From NCBI GenBank assembly GCA_028284485.1, contig JANQRQ010000284.1:1-32597 (forward strand): a stretch of 32,597 nucleotides of DNA, given 5' to 3'. The DNA comes from Planctomycetaceae bacterium. Its GTDB lineage: Bacteria; Planctomycetota; Planctomycetia; Planctomycetales; Planctomycetaceae. Position 1 is the first letter of the stretch. Each line of letters opens with the position of its first letter. Shown here one piece after another: positions 8,261 to 17,774 of the stretch. The position numbers were made by a program, and so were the translations under genes. Under the pieces are notes generated by a model that saw nothing but the letters and a program-made list of their open reading frames with translations, had not been told where the DNA came from and did no database searches.

Positions 8261-8342
8261 TGGACGATACTGGACTCGAACCAGTGACCTGCACGTTTCC
8301 ATCGCCGTACAACGCCGGACCCCGGGTTTGGAACCTCGCGGA
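8261..8342 (-). pseudogene. Chimeric remnant: tRNA-Val 3' end fused to a caspase gene fragment
   Basis: Bases 8261-8290 are identical to the 3' end of the tRNA-Val gene (13404-13433: acceptor 3' strand, T arm, most of the variable loop), and identity resumes for cacg to 8295. From 8284 to about 8341 the sequence aligns with 5068-5125 of the WD40-caspase gene at roughly 88% identity, without gaps. On the minus strand it keeps the peptide FQTRGPALYGDGNV unchanged; the visible coding change is one Lys to Gln. The two sources share gtgacct-cacg, a microhomology of about 11 bases at the junction. The fragment has diverged mostly at silent sites, so it probably comes from a lost paralogous caspase gene. 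Confidence 0.85.
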
Positions 8343-8538
8343 CCGTCTCGGGGGCGCTGAAATCCTAGGCAGTCGGTATTATCTGTGAATATACTGAATG
8401 TTACCGACAAGATGTCGTCTCGCGTGACTTGTGCAGAGGACAAACATCTATTGTCTCATATCTGCCCGAATTCGCGTGCCGATGTGTCGGACAGGGAATT
8501 GTGAATTGCTCTAGATCGATCTTGAGGTGGATGAGGAC

Positions 8539-10965
8539 GTGAAAGTAATTCTCCTAGCAATCGGCATTTTGGCGATGTCGATCGACTGCAGTGCACAACA
8601 GACAGTCAATTTCAATCGGGACATACGTCCAATTCTGTCGGACCTGTGTTTTCAATGTCACGGCCCGAGTGGACATGATCGACAAGCAGAACTGCGACTC
8701 GATCGAGCCGACGGGCCGGATGGAGCCTACCGGACTCTCGATGAGTCGTACGCGATCAAACCAGGATCGATATCAGACAGCGCGTTGTGGTACAGGATCA
8801 ACGCAGACGAAGATGAGGTGATGCCCCCGGCAGATTCGGCGAAACGTCCTTTGACGGCCAACGAGAAGGCGATCATCAAACGTTGGATTGAAGAGGGGGC
8901 ACAATACGCAGACTTCTGGGCATTTGTGCCACCACAAAAGCCGGACACGCCCACGGTTAAAAACGGGGAATGGAGTCAATTTCCGATCGATCGGTTTGTT
9001 TTGCGCCGGCTCGAGGCGGAAGGATTGAAACCAAAACAGCAAGCGGATCGCCGCACTTTGATCCGGCGGCTCAGCTTGGATCTCACTGGACTTCCGCCGA
9101 CTCGGCGAGAGATTCGCAGCTTTTTGTCGGATACTTCTGCGGATTCCTACGAGCGTCTTGTCGATCGCCTGCTGGATAAGCCCCAGTATGGCGAACATAT
9201 GGCGAAATACTGGTTGGATCTGGTGCGTTTCGCAGACACAAACGGTATTCACCACGACCATTATCGCGAAATGACTCCCTACCGCGATTGGGTAATTCGG
9301 GCATTCAACCAAAACTTGCCGTACGACCAATTCGCGACGTATCAACTCGCCGGCGATTTGTATTCTGAACCGACTCACGACCAATTGATCGCGTCCGGTT
9401 TCAACCGTCTGCACCTGATCATCGACCGTGGGACGGCACTTCCGGAAGAAAGCTTTACGCGCAACGTTGTCGATCGTGTTACGGCGGTGGGCACTGCATT
9501 CCTGGGACTGACCGTGCAGTGCGCTGTGTGTCATGACCACAAGTATGATCCGATCACGACGAAGGATTTTTACCAGCTTTTCGCGTTTTTCAACAACTTG
9601 GATGGGACGCCGGAAACCGGGGGTCGATCCGGCACCGATTTTCAGCGTGGATTACAGCCTCCGTATGTCAGCCTGGCTAGCGAATCGCAGCAGGCAAAGC
9701 TGGAAGAGCTTCAGCAGCGGGTCGATGAAGTCAAGCAAGAGATCTCTCGAATCGAGCAACAAGTCAACGAGGCCGGTGACGAATCAGTCAAGTCGACGAT
9801 TGAGGAAAAGTTACAGCAAGCCAAACAGGAACTTGAGAAACGTCAGGGCGAACGGCAAACGTTTGAGGCGACAATTCCCGTGGCGATGGTTATGAAAGAG
9901 AAGGCCGACCCGAGACCCGCCCATATTCTGAGACGCGGCGCGTACGACAACCCCGGTGAACAAGTCGAGCGCGATTCGCCGGCTTTCCTACCCCCCATGA
10001 AGAACAAGGGCGGTATCCGAACCCGCATGGACTTGGCCGATTGGTTCATGTCGGACGAGCATCCCCTGACTGCGCGAGTGGCAGTCAATCGATTTTGGCA
10101 ACAGCTGTTCGGGGTTGGCATTGTGAAGACATCGGAGGATTTCGGTGTGCAAGGCGATTGGCCCAGCCACCCGGATTTGCTTGACCATTTGGCTGCGTCG
10201 TTTATCGAGTCCGGGTGGGACGTCAAAGCGCTGCTCAAGCAAATCGTTATGTCCGCAACTTATCAGCAAGCCTCCGAAGCGACGCCCGATGAATTCGAAA
10301 AGGACCCAGAAAATCGCCTGTTGTCTCGCGGTTCGCGTTTTCGAATGGACTCTGAAGTGATTCGCGACCAACTGCTAGCGACCAGTGGGCTATTGAACGG
10401 CGACTTGTACGGAAAAAGCGTTAAACCGCCACAGCCGGCAGGGCTGTGGACTGCGGTCAGCATGCCGAGTTCTTATCCGCGCGAATTCAAATCCGACACG
10501 GGCGAGAAGGTTTACCGTCGTAGCGTTTATACGTTTTGGAAGCGAGGTATGCCGCCACCTCAAATGACGATTTTAAATGCACCGTCGCGGGAAGTTTGTA
10601 TTGCCCGGCGAGAGCGTACGAACACCCCGCTCCAAGCATTGCTATTGATGAACGAGTTGGAATATCTAAAGGCAGCACGCCACTTGGCCCACGAGACGGT
10701 AGCGAATCGTACGTTAACTCCAGCTGATCGATTGGCAGCGGTCTATGAGACGATTACATCGAAACTGCCTGACACCGACGAAACAGAGGACTTTCTCAAA
10801 ATGGTCGCAGACTTGGAGTCGATCTACCGCGACAACACGCAGCTCGCAGAACAACTTTGCGAAGGCGTTGAGTTGCACGAGGGAGTTTCGATGGCGGAAC
10901 TTGCTGCGTGGACGTTGCTGGTCAGCACGATCTACAATCTCGACATTACCAAGACGCGGGGTTAG
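8539..10965 (+). CDS. PSC1 cytochrome-c-like / DUF1549 / DUF1553 secreted protein
   Basis: About 808 residues. The GTG at 8539 is preferred over the in-frame GTG 8527: it gives a normal signal peptide ([14 protein letters not shown]), has GAGG 11 bases upstream, and avoids an acidic leader. The N-terminal planctomycete cytochrome-C-like domain has one haem motif, CFQCH (37-41). DUF1549 follows ([39 protein letters not shown]) with a second CAVCH motif ([12 protein letters not shown]), then a Gln/Glu-rich coiled coil (about 390-450), then DUF1553 ([31 protein letters not shown]). The family is very abundant in planctomycetes and is nearly always followed by a DUF1501 gene. Its biochemical role is not established; degradation or binding of complex polysaccharides has been suggested. 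The stop is 5 bases from the next start, so the two genes form an operon. Confidence 0.95.
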   Translation: MKVILLAIGILAMSIDCSAQQTVNFNRDIRPILSDLCFQCHGPSGHDRQAELRLDRADGPDGAYRTLDESYAIKPGSISDSALWYRINADEDEVMPPADSAKRPLTANEKAIIKRWIEEGAQYADFWAFVPPQKPDTPTVKNGEWSQFPIDRFVLRRLEAEGLKPKQQADRRTLIRRLSLDLTGLPPTRREIRSFLSDTSADSYERLVDRLLDKPQYGEHMAKYWLDLVRFADTNGIHHDHYREMTPYRDWVIRAFNQNLPYDQFATYQLAGDLYSEPTHDQLIASGFNRLHLIIDRGTALPEESFTRNVVDRVTAVGTAFLGLTVQCAVCHDHKYDPITTKDFYQLFAFFNNLDGTPETGGRSGTDFQRGLQPPYVSLASESQQAKLEELQQRVDEVKQEISRIEQQVNEAGDESVKSTIEEKLQQAKQELEKRQGERQTFEATIPVAMVMKEKADPRPAHILRRGAYDNPGEQVERDSPAFLPPMKNKGGIRTRMDLADWFMSDEHPLTARVAVNRFWQQLFGVGIVKTSEDFGVQGDWPSHPDLLDHLAASFIESGWDVKALLKQIVMSATYQQASEATPDEFEKDPENRLLSRGSRFRMDSEVIRDQLLATSGLLNGDLYGKSVKPPQPAGLWTAVSMPSSYPREFKSDTGEKVYRRSVYTFWKRGMPPPQMTILNAPSREVCIARRERTNTPLQALLLMNELEYLKAARHLAHETVANRTLTPADRLAAVYETITSKLPDTDETEDFLKMVADLESIYRDNTQLAEQLCEGVELHEGVSMAELAAWTLLVSTIYNLDITKTRG

Positions 10966-10970
10966 TTGTC

Positions 10971-12407
10971 ATGCGCGATCTCTTCGAACAGCATAACGGT
11001 CTGCAGGCTCGACGACAGTTCTTAAAGACGTCGGGCATGGGCTTGGGCGTTACTGCCTTGGCCTCATTGCTGCCACAGAACAGCGCGGCTCAATCGGCGT
11101 TTCATCACACGCCGCGTGCCAAGCACGTTATCTTCCTTTTTATGGCGGGTGCACCCAGTCAGATCGATTTGTTCGACTACAAGCCGCAACTTGGGAAGCT
11201 TTTCAAAGAACCACTGCCCGAAAGCATCAGCATGGGGCAGCGTGTGACGGCGATGACGAAGGGCAAAACCCAATTGGTCGCGCCGTCGAAGTATCAGTTT
11301 CATCGCCAGGGAGAAAACGGCATTTGGATGTGCGAGCTGTTTCCGCACCTATCCAAAAAGGCGGATGATCTTTGCATCATCAATTCGATGCATACCAACG
11401 CGATCAACCATGACCCCGCCAAAACGTTTATCTGTACTGGGTCCGAAATCCCCGGCAAAGCGAGCATGGGGGCTTGGTTGAGCTATGGCCTGGGGTCGAT
11501 GAACCGCGACTTGCCTGATTTTATCGTCCTGACATCGGCGTACTGGACCGGTGGCACGCGCAATGTTCAAGCTCTCTATAGCCGCCTGTGGGGGAGCGGA
11601 TTTCTACCTTCGAAGCATCAGGGGGCCGCGTTTCAAACTTCCGGTGACCCGGTACTGTTCCTGTCGAATCCCAACGGTATCGATCGCGATGTCCGCCGAC
11701 GCATGCTTGATGCCCTGGGCCAGGTGAATCAGAAGCACTTTGCCGAGATCGGCGATCCCGAGATACAAACGACTGTTGCCCAACAAGAAATGGCGTTTCG
11801 CATGCAGGCATCGGTACCGGAGTTGACCGACGTTTCAGGGGAACCGCAACACGTTGTTGATCTCTATGGGCCTGAAGTTCAGAAGAATGGTTCCTTTGCT
11901 CGAAATTGCCTGCTGGCCCGGCGGATGGTGGAACGAGGAGTGCGATTCGTACAGATCTTTCACCGCGGTTGGGATCACCATACGATTCTGCCAAAACAGT
12001 TGCCGGGTCAATGCTTCGATGTCGATCAGCCGTCGGCGGCGTTGCTGACTGACCTGAAACAAAATGGGTTGTTGGACGACACCCTCGTTGTTTTTGCCGG
12101 TGAGTTCGGTCGTACGGTCTACTGCCAAGGCAAACTGGAACGTGACGATTACGGCCGCGATCATCATCCACGATGCTTCTCAGCGTGGATGGCAGGCGGC
12201 GGCATCAAAGGGGGAATCTCCTACGGTCAAACCGACGAGTTCAGTTACAACGTTGTTCAAGATCCGGTGGCTGTGCGCGACCTGCATGCGACCATCCTTC
12301 ACCAACTCGGTGTCGACCACAAAAAGCTCGTTTTCCCCTTCCAGGGCCTGGATCAACGCTTGACCGGCGTCGAACCGGCGCAGGTTGTTAACGGGATTCT
12401 TGCGTAA
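10971..12407 (+). CDS. DUF1501 protein with Tat-type signal
   Basis: 478 residues, starting at ATG 10971, 5 bases after the stop of the DUF1549/DUF1553 gene. An in-frame upstream ATG (10908) lies inside that gene and was rejected. The N-terminus has a twin-arginine motif, [10 protein letters not shown] (about 13-22), and a hydrophobic stretch, suggesting folded export by Tat. The body matches DUF1501 (sulfatase-like alkaline phosphatase fold): [79 protein letters not shown] and a [12 protein letters not shown]-terminus. It almost certainly works with its upstream partner in the periplasm-like space. Reaction unknown. Confidence 0.95.
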   Translation: MRDLFEQHNGLQARRQFLKTSGMGLGVTALASLLPQNSAAQSAFHHTPRAKHVIFLFMAGAPSQIDLFDYKPQLGKLFKEPLPESISMGQRVTAMTKGKTQLVAPSKYQFHRQGENGIWMCELFPHLSKKADDLCIINSMHTNAINHDPAKTFICTGSEIPGKASMGAWLSYGLGSMNRDLPDFIVLTSAYWTGGTRNVQALYSRLWGSGFLPSKHQGAAFQTSGDPVLFLSNPNGIDRDVRRRMLDALGQVNQKHFAEIGDPEIQTTVAQQEMAFRMQASVPELTDVSGEPQHVVDLYGPEVQKNGSFARNCLLARRMVERGVRFVQIFHRGWDHHTILPKQLPGQCFDVDQPSAALLTDLKQNGLLDDTLVVFAGEFGRTVYCQGKLERDDYGRDHHPRCFSAWMAGGGIKGGISYGQTDEFSYNVVQDPVAVRDLHATILHQLGVDHKKLVFPFQGLDQRLTGVEPAQVVNGILA

Positions 12408-12544
12408 CAGCCGCTATTCGACACACCATTCCTCGGTGATAACTGCATCTTGATTCGACGTGGCCAGAATCACCGGGTGAGCGATTCCACCGTTCCGCGA
12501 CTCAAGGCTAGCGTGAATCGCCAGACACACCGAATATGAGCACC

Positions 12545-12575
12545 AAAGATGGGATCTTTGCCGCTATCTTGCGGC
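12545..12575. terminator. Two adjacent hairpins between convergent genes
   Basis: Hairpin one is aaagat (12545-12550) / atcttt (12554-12559); hairpin two is gccgc (12560-12564) / gcggc (12571-12575). They lie between the convergent DUF1501 and DUF454 genes. Read leftward, the GC-rich stem comes first and is followed by an A/T-rich stem, as in a weak intrinsic terminator. There is no long T-run, so function is uncertain. Confidence 0.4.
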
Positions 12576-12604
12576 AGTCTTGCCTGCACACACTGCGTAG
12601 CGAG

Positions 12605-13075
12605 TCATGACTGTCGTGCCACTGGCAGTCGTAGTATTACGATCACTCCGATCGCCGCGAGCAGTGTCACGGCCAGCGTTGGCCACAGTGACCGGCCAGA
12701 GAAAAACACGGTCAGCGCCACTGCAATTGTTACGATGATGATGGCTTTGACCTTTACGTCGCGTCGCACTCCGCCGTGTACCTGCCAATCCACGAGAATC
12801 GGACCTAACAGCCGCGATCGCAACAAAGCCGCGTTGAGTCGTGGCGATGATCTGACAAGCAAGTAGCTGGTCAGTAACAGGAACGGTGTTGCTGGAATCA
12901 CGGGCAGCAATGCCCCAAGTACGCCTAGTACAAAGAAGATTCCCGCGCCACAAAGATACACGCCCCGTCTCCATCCAGACACAAGTGCTTGTATCGGAGA
13001 CGAGCCGTTTTCAAGATTTGACGGACACGGTTCAGCCGGTAGCTGCTCTGAATTTCGAGTAGGCTCTTCGACCAT
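12605..13075 (-). CDS. DUF454 (YbaN-like) small membrane protein
   Basis: 156 residues. After a polar N-terminus of about 35 residues comes the DUF454 core: WRRGVYLCGAGIFFVLGVLGALLPVIPATPF (written here in outline; the diagnostic part is LGALLPVIPATPF), then LLTSYLLVRSSPRL and LLGPILVDWQVHGGV, ending in two predicted membrane helices. The family is conserved in bacteria, sits in the inner membrane and has no established function. It is convergent with the DUF1501 gene. There is no clear Shine-Dalgarno at 13075; a start nearer the core is possible. Confidence 0.88.
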   Translation of the reverse strand: MVEEPTRNSEQLPAEPCPSNLENGSSPIQALVSGWRRGVYLCGAGIFFVLGVLGALLPVIPATPFLLLTSYLLVRSSPRLNAALLRSRLLGPILVDWQVHGGVRRDVKVKAIIIVTIAVALTVFFSGRSLWPTLAVTLLAAIGVIVILRLPVARQS

Positions 13076-13102
13076 CAGAGACTCTGGGCTGGGCTATGGA
13101 GG

Positions 13103-13252
13103 TTAATCGAATACCGGGCGCTGTTTGATCATGGCTGCTATCGCAGATTCTGTGACTCTATCAAACTCATCACGACGATGTGGGTCAACGTTGAGTAGGT
13201 TTCTTATAGTCGCCCCAGTTTCGGAGTGACTCCATAATTGCCAGCGATCCAT
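13103..13252 (-). CDS. Possible small protein of unknown function
   Basis: A 49-codon frame begins MDRWQLWSHSETG and ends IKQRPVFD, 27 bases upstream of the DUF454 start on the same strand. Composition (DPHRRDEFDRVTESAIAAM) is protein-like with an amphipathic helix, but there is no clear ribosome site and no recognised family. It may be a small gene, a remnant, or chance. An upstream in-frame start at 13312 is also possible. The rest of 13076-13403 holds nothing else recognisable apart from the tRNA terminator. Confidence 0.25.
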   Translation of the reverse strand: MDRWQLWSHSETGATIRNLLNVDPHRRDEFDRVTESAIAAMIKQRPVFD

Positions 13253-13367
13253 GCGATGCGGCAGAAAAACACACCGCGAGCGGGCCGACAATGACTCCGC
13301 CGTTGCTGACAACTCTTACGGTACTCGTCGAGAATAGTCCCCTGTCGTCCGACCCCTCCAATGAGAG

Positions 13368-13399
13368 CAGGGCTTCCGGAAAGCCATCCGAAAGCCCTG
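13368..13399 (-). terminator. Hairpin downstream of tRNA-Val
   Basis: Arms 13368-13380 and 13387-13399 pair over 13 bases with one mismatch, starting 4 bases beyond the tRNA 3' end. The strong stem fits tRNA transcription termination or 3' processing, though no T-tract follows. The hairpin is duplicated together with the tRNA 3' end at 8225-8256. Confidence 0.6.
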
Positions 13400-13403
13400 C
13401 GAG

Positions 13404-13478
13404 TGGACGATACTGGACTCGAACCAGTGACCTCCACGATGTCAACGTGGCGCTCTAACCAATCTGAGCTAATCGTCC
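13404..13478 (-). tRNA. tRNA-Val (anticodon GAC)
   Basis: 75 bases that fold fully as a cloverleaf: acceptor GGACGAT/ATCGTCC with discriminator A, D arm GCTC...GAGC, anticodon stem CCACG/CGTGG with loop TTGACAT (anticodon GAC), variable loop AGGTC, T arm ACTGG-TTCGAGT-CCAGT. The CCA end is not encoded. The 3' portion is duplicated at 8261-8295. Confidence 0.97.
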
Positions 13479-13489
13479 GGTCGGTGCGA

Positions 13490-13519
13490 AATATATCGCA
13501 AATCGCTTTTCACGTGCAA
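13490..13519 (-). promoter_or_regulatory. Candidate promoter of tRNA-Val
   Basis: On the minus strand, a TATATT -10 (13490-13495) and a TTGCAC -35 (13514-13519), 18 bases apart, lie 11 bases upstream of the mature tRNA 5' end, giving a leader of only a few bases. The -10 is close to consensus and the -35 is weak. Confidence 0.45.
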
Positions 13520-13658
13520 GTGAGGTCAATTCCCTTTTGCAATCGATTTGGAATTGTCCGCCGTTTCTTCGTGGTTGTCAAACGACGGACGCTGTAAACT
13601 TACGAATCTTACATTTCTTCGTTCGTAACGCGTCAGTTTGTAGAAAAGGGAGCGATTC

Positions 13659-14528
13659 GTGCGACTTGCCACGTTGGAGAATTCAGAGGGACAGCGACCG
13701 GTTGGCGTTGTCGAAGAGGGTGGAAATTCCCGGTTTGTAGATATCACCGCAATCGATTCCGACCTGCCGCGATCGGTTAAAGGGATCCTCTCGGTTGCCG
13801 ATGGAGTCGAGCGGGCAGCCGGTGCCACACAAAAGGGAGCTGCCGACGGCGCGTTTGTCGAAGGCGAATTGCGAGCCCCGATTCCACATCCCGACAAGAT
13901 CATTTGCATCGGGCTCAATTACCGCGACCACGCTGAGGAAAGCGGCATGGATATTCCGCCCGAGCCGGTCTGCTTTAGCAAATTCGTTAACACGATTATC
14001 GGTCCGGGTGAAACGATCAAACTGCCAGCTGTTTCTGAGCAGGTCGACTACGAAGCGGAATTGGTCGTGGTCATCGGCAAGAGCGGCAAAAATATCGCCC
14101 AGTCAGAGGCGCTTGCGCATGTTGCCGGTTATATGAATGGTCACGACGTTTCAGCACGCGATTGGCAGATTGGGCGCCCGGGCGGGCAATGGTTGTTGGG
14201 AAAGACTCCTGACACGTTTGCTCCGATTGGCCCCTACTTGGTTACGGCTGATGAGATTCCCAATCCCAACGAGTTGCCCATTGCGTTGCGTCTGAATGGC
14301 GAAACGATGCAGGATGGGAACACCAGCGCGTTCATTTTCACCGTAGAAGAGTTGATTGCGCACCTTTCCAAAATCGTCACATTGGAGCCGGGGGACATCA
14401 TCTTCACTGGAACGCCGCCTGGGGTGGGCATGGCCCGCAAACCGCCGGTCTTTTTGAAGCCGGGGGATGTAGCCGAAGTCGAGATCGCCGGCCTGGGGAT
14501 TTTGAGTAACCCAGTTGCCGCAGAATGA
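13659..14528 (+). CDS. Fumarylacetoacetate hydrolase (FAH) family protein
   Basis: 289 residues. The GTG start at 13659 has AAAAGGGAG just upstream. After a divergent N-terminal domain (1-75), the FAH fold begins at about 82 with IICIGLNYRDHAEESG. Metal-binding acidic residues are seen in VDYEAELVVVIG and in GHDVSARDWQ, with further family motifs GGQWLLGKTPDTFAPIGP, RLNGETMQDGNTS, LEPGDIIFTGTPPGVG and GDVAEVEIAGLG. Members cleave or isomerise acylpyruvates and 2-oxo-diene acids (fumarylpyruvate hydrolase, HHDD isomerase, oxaloacetate decarboxylase). Sequence alone does not pick the substrate, and no aromatic catabolic genes are nearby. It is convergent with the ABC ATPase gene, 20 bases stop to stop. 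Confidence 0.93.
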   Translation: MRLATLENSEGQRPVGVVEEGGNSRFVDITAIDSDLPRSVKGILSVADGVERAAGATQKGAADGAFVEGELRAPIPHPDKIICIGLNYRDHAEESGMDIPPEPVCFSKFVNTIIGPGETIKLPAVSEQVDYEAELVVVIGKSGKNIAQSEALAHVAGYMNGHDVSARDWQIGRPGGQWLLGKTPDTFAPIGPYLVTADEIPNPNELPIALRLNGETMQDGNTSAFIFTVEELIAHLSKIVTLEPGDIIFTGTPPGVGMARKPPVFLKPGDVAEVEIAGLGILSNPVAAE

Positions 14529-14548
14529 GTGACGGGACCGGTTGCTGC

Positions 14549-15301
14549 TCAGTTCTTCGCAGCGTTTGCGGCCGCCTCTTCAGCGGGTGTCGTTGGCATA
14601 GCGTTGTGCGGTGCGGCCGGCGAGGAATGGCCATTTCGCTTCGCCGATCGCAGTTGCTCGGGTGAGACCTTGCGCACAACTCCACCATCGATTTGAAAGA
14701 TCACATCGCCAAGAATCTTGGCTTCGGTTTTGCTGTGGGTAATATGCAGGGCCGTCACACCGGTATGTTTTTGGACCGACTTCAATAGCGCGTACATTTC
14801 CTCGCGTGTCGATTCGTCGAGTGCACTCAGCGGCTCATCCAGGCATAGCACGCCTGGCTTGGCAGCTAAGGCTCGCCCCAACGAAATTCTCTGTTGCTCG
14901 CCGCCACTGAGCCCGATGGGATAGCGGTCTAACAAGTGTTGCACACCGAGTAGCTCTGCGAGTTCCTCGACCCGTTTGTTGATATCCGCTTTTTTCCAAC
15001 TACGAATCGACAATGCGAACCCGATTTGGTCGCGGACCGTCATCGTCGAGAATAGTGCGCCATCCTGCGGGACGAATCCGATGCCGCGTGCAGCCGGTTT
15101 GAGGGTCGTTACATTGCGCCCCATCAACGAAATTCTGCCGGAGACCACCGGCTTAAGTCCGCAAATCGTCTCCAACAATGTCGTTTTGCCGCTCCCGGTC
15201 CGCCCCATCAAAATGGCGTATTGACCGGTTGCGACTTCGAATTCGACATGCTTCAAGGCGAACGTGCCGACGCGCACTGACAGATTGTCGACGTAAATCA
15301 C
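14549..15301 (-). CDS. ABC transporter ATP-binding protein
   Basis: 250 residues from GTG 15301, giving the typical N-terminus MIYVDNLSVRVG; a GGGAAG lies a few bases upstream. A longer in-frame start (15358) adds a Cys-rich leader unlike the family. Walker A GRTGSGKTTLL, Q-loop FVPQDGALF, signature LSGGEQQRISLGRAL, Walker B VLCLDEPLSALDE and a switch His (TALHITHSK) are all present, so it should hydrolyse ATP. The pattern resembles ModC/WtpC-type or polyamine/sulfate importers. An Ala-rich tail follows the core. No permease or binding protein gene is adjacent, so the transported compound cannot be named. Confidence 0.93.
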   Translation of the reverse strand: MIYVDNLSVRVGTFALKHVEFEVATGQYAILMGRTGSGKTTLLETICGLKPVVSGRISLMGRNVTTLKPAARGIGFVPQDGALFSTMTVRDQIGFALSIRSWKKADINKRVEELAELLGVQHLLDRYPIGLSGGEQQRISLGRALAAKPGVLCLDEPLSALDESTREEMYALLKSVQKHTGVTALHITHSKTEAKILGDVIFQIDGGVVRKVSPEQLRSAKRNGHSSPAAPHNAMPTTPAEEAAANAAKN

Positions 15302-15545
15302 AATAGACTTCCCGCGGAGTGTTTTCGCCGCACATGGCTGGGAACAACAACACGGCACGATTTGGCCGAGGGGCTACTAATTCAGCTTAACCGAGATTGC
15401 GCCGCGATAGCAAGTTGTCGACAAGCGCATCACTCACCTGTTTTCCCATGATTCGACGTTCGTACGTGGAAAATAGGTGCGGATTTAACATCTGCGTCGG
15501 GAAGCAGACAGAATCCGGAACGGCGAATCCGGGAGAAACCTTGAC

Positions 15546-17366
15546 TCATGGCTGGCGAACATCGAGTTCGACCAATTCCATTTCCTGCAGCTTTTGAGCC
15601 TGATCGGAATCGGTAACATCACTGTGGCAAGCCGCTTTCGAGTCACCGGCCCCCATGACATTTTTGGTTTTCGAGGCCAGCCTGTGAACCTCGTCTGGGC
15701 TGAGGACTCCCCGTTGCTCGAGGATTCGCTGCTGATCGTCGGTTAAGGCAGCTGAAACCTTGGCGCGGTCCCAAGAGAACTCTGCTTCCTTACCTGATGC
15801 GAATTCAACGATTTCTTTCGAAATGCGCACACTGCACCAATCGTGACCGCACATGGCGCAAAAATCGGTATCCACATCGAGATCTTCGTCATGAAGCGCC
15901 CGTGCCGTATCCGGGTCGAAGCTGAGTTCGAAATGCTTCTCCCAGTTGAGGGCCGCCCGCGCTTTTGTCAATTCGTCGTCACGGTCACGGCTACCGGGGA
16001 TTCCCAACGCGACGTCGGCAGCATGGGCCGCAATCTTGTAGGCAATGCACCCTTGCTTGACGTCGTCTTTCTTGGGGAGCCCCAGGTGCTCTTTCGGCGT
16101 CACGTAGCACAGCATGCTGGCGCCGTGATAACCCGCCGCCGTGGCCCCGATACAACTGGTGATGTGGTCGTACCCGGGAAAGATGTCGGTTACCAGCGGG
16201 CCCAGTACATAAAACGGCGCGCCGTGGCACAGCGTGCGCTGCAACTTCATGTTGTACTCGATTTGGTCGAAAGGCACGTGGCCCGGTCCTTCGACCATCA
16301 CTTGTACGCCTTTTCGCCAGGCACGCTCGGTCAACTCACCGAGTGTACACAGTTCGGCGAGTTGTGCGCGATCGGTGGCGTCTGCCAAGCCTCCCGGACG
16401 CAGCCCGTCGCCGATCGAAAAGCTAACATCGTACTCGCGCATGACATCGCAGATTTGTTCCCACAATTCGAACATCGGATTTTGTCGCGAATGATGGATC
16501 ATCCACTTGGCGAGCAGCGAGCCGCCACGGCTGACGATTCCGATCAGTCGGCGGCTGACGTATGCTAAATGTTCTCGCAACACACCCGCATGAATGGTGA
16601 AGTAATCGACCCCCTGCTTTGCCTGATGCTCGAGTGCCGACAAAATTGTTTCTTCATCGAGGTCTTCAATCCGTCGCCCGATAATCATCGAGTAAATCGG
16701 CACGGTCCCAATCGGGACGGTACTGTTCTGGATGATCGCTTCGCGACATTCATCAAGATTGCCGCCGGTCGATAGGTCCATCACCGTGTCGGCACCCCAA
16801 TGTTCGGCCCAACGCAGTTTTTCGATTTCGTCATCCGTTCCTGAAGAAACCGGAGAGGCCCCCATATTGGCGTTCACTTTGGTTTTCGAAGCCCGGCCGA
16901 TCGCCATGGGATCCAACTGATAACCGAGGTGCATCTTATTCGCTGGGATAATCAGCCGGCCAGCTGCGATCTCGTCGCGGATTTGCTCGGCTGTCAAATG
17001 CGGCTCCCGTTCGGCCACTCGTTGCATTTCCTCGGTGACGATGCCTAGACGTGCAGATTCCAATTGTGTGACCGGCTCGAATCCTTCCGGCGGCTGCCAG
17101 GCTTCCGCTTGTTCGTAGGCTGATTCGTACCCGGGCCGCAAAGTCCAATCGTCCGGCATGAAGTCCCACGCCGTTTTGTCCGAAGGGGCCGGCATTCCTT
17201 GGGTATCGGGAGACGAGTAAGTCTTCGCCCCCGCAGTCCCAGGTAGAATCGCTGGGGCATTGGCGAAGCTGCCAGGGTTGGTTCCACTCGATTGTGACGA
17301 CGGGTTATTTCCGAGCGGCGGAAGTTGATACAACTCCGCAGATTCGTTGGTCGAAAGATTCGTCAT
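15546..17366 (-). CDS. thiC: Phosphomethylpyrimidine synthase ThiC
   Basis: 606 residues from ATG 17366 (AAAGGA 7 bases upstream). The radical-SAM enzyme converts aminoimidazole ribotide to HMP-phosphate in thiamine pyrophosphate synthesis, in the cytosol. Visible: the N-terminal ThiC domain ([30 protein letters not shown]), the barrel ([89 protein letters not shown]) and the C-terminal 4Fe-4S cluster motif CAMCGHDWC. After the cluster motif comes a tail of about 90 residues, longer than in the E. coli enzyme. No TPP riboswitch is recognisable upstream and no other thi genes are nearby. Confidence 0.97.
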   Translation of the reverse strand: MTNLSTNESAELYQLPPLGNNPSSQSSGTNPGSFANAPAILPGTAGAKTYSSPDTQGMPAPSDKTAWDFMPDDWTLRPGYESAYEQAEAWQPPEGFEPVTQLESARLGIVTEEMQRVAEREPHLTAEQIRDEIAAGRLIIPANKMHLGYQLDPMAIGRASKTKVNANMGASPVSSGTDDEIEKLRWAEHWGADTVMDLSTGGNLDECREAIIQNSTVPIGTVPIYSMIIGRRIEDLDEETILSALEHQAKQGVDYFTIHAGVLREHLAYVSRRLIGIVSRGGSLLAKWMIHHSRQNPMFELWEQICDVMREYDVSFSIGDGLRPGGLADATDRAQLAELCTLGELTERAWRKGVQVMVEGPGHVPFDQIEYNMKLQRTLCHGAPFYVLGPLVTDIFPGYDHITSCIGATAAGYHGASMLCYVTPKEHLGLPKKDDVKQGCIAYKIAAHAADVALGIPGSRDRDDELTKARAALNWEKHFELSFDPDTARALHDEDLDVDTDFCAMCGHDWCSVRISKEIVEFASGKEAEFSWDRAKVSAALTDDQQRILEQRGVLSPDEVHRLASKTKNVMGAGDSKAACHSDVTDSDQAQKLQEMELVELDVRQP

Positions 17367-17774
17367 TCTGGCATCCTTTCGCGATGCGATCTTACGCAGC
17401 GTACTGACGGCTGTGGTTGTGGAAATGCGATTTCCGTCGCGACTTGAATACACTACAGCCACGACAGGCGGCAAGTTTCCCCAGGGCGTCTATTTCATTG
17501 CAGAATCGTTGGTACAACGATGGACGTGTACTGCAAACCGACTATGGTATCGTAGTCGGACGACCGAATTTTGCAAAGGATGAGGGCCGGCATCATCTTC
17601 CGGGGCGTTCGACCGGAACAGGCTCGATGCAACTCTGCTCGTTTTCAAAGGGCATCAAACCGAAATAGTTCTCGGCGGGCGAGAGTTTCCACCGTCGAAA
17701 GTCACACGAAAATCAACCAGCGGAAGCAGTTGAATGGCTCACTTTGCTAATGCTGCGATCACAACAGGGAGTCA
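17367..17774. other. Divergent spacer upstream of thiC and a small membrane gene
   Basis: No gene is supported. A 7-bp inverted repeat, ccgacta (17538-17544) / tagtcgg (17553-17559), lies 170-190 bases upstream of thiC. I looked for the conserved TPP riboswitch core (CTGAGA and the GATAATGCCAGC-type segment) on the thiC strand and did not find it. Confidence 0.5.

Larger units (their letters stand above)
7941..8538. other. Gene-free region with tRNA/caspase scar
   Basis: No gene is supported across about 600 bases between divergent genes. The first 60 bases hold the upstream signals of the WD40-caspase gene. A stray aataccaatcga motif at 8166-8177 matches the motif inside the two inverted-repeat elements. 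The stretch 8213-8342 is a duplicated tRNA terminator and 3' end joined to a caspase gene fragment. Translated frames in this area are derived from tRNA sequence and are not genes. Confidence 0.6.

Noticed and set aside
8073..8443. Frames on both strands containing SGRYWTRTSDL or TGLEPVT
   Set aside because: These are translations of the duplicated tRNA 3' end and terminator, a well-known source of false proteins.
8773..9540. 255-codon minus-strand frame
   Set aside because: Antisense to the DUF1549/DUF1553 gene; composition is that of a complementary frame.
15843..16568. 241-codon plus-strand frame
   Set aside because: Antisense to thiC, which is unambiguous.
17367..17774. TPP riboswitch upstream of thiC
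   Set aside because: The conserved core segments were looked for on the thiC strand and not found; a divergent one cannot be ruled out without a covariance search.
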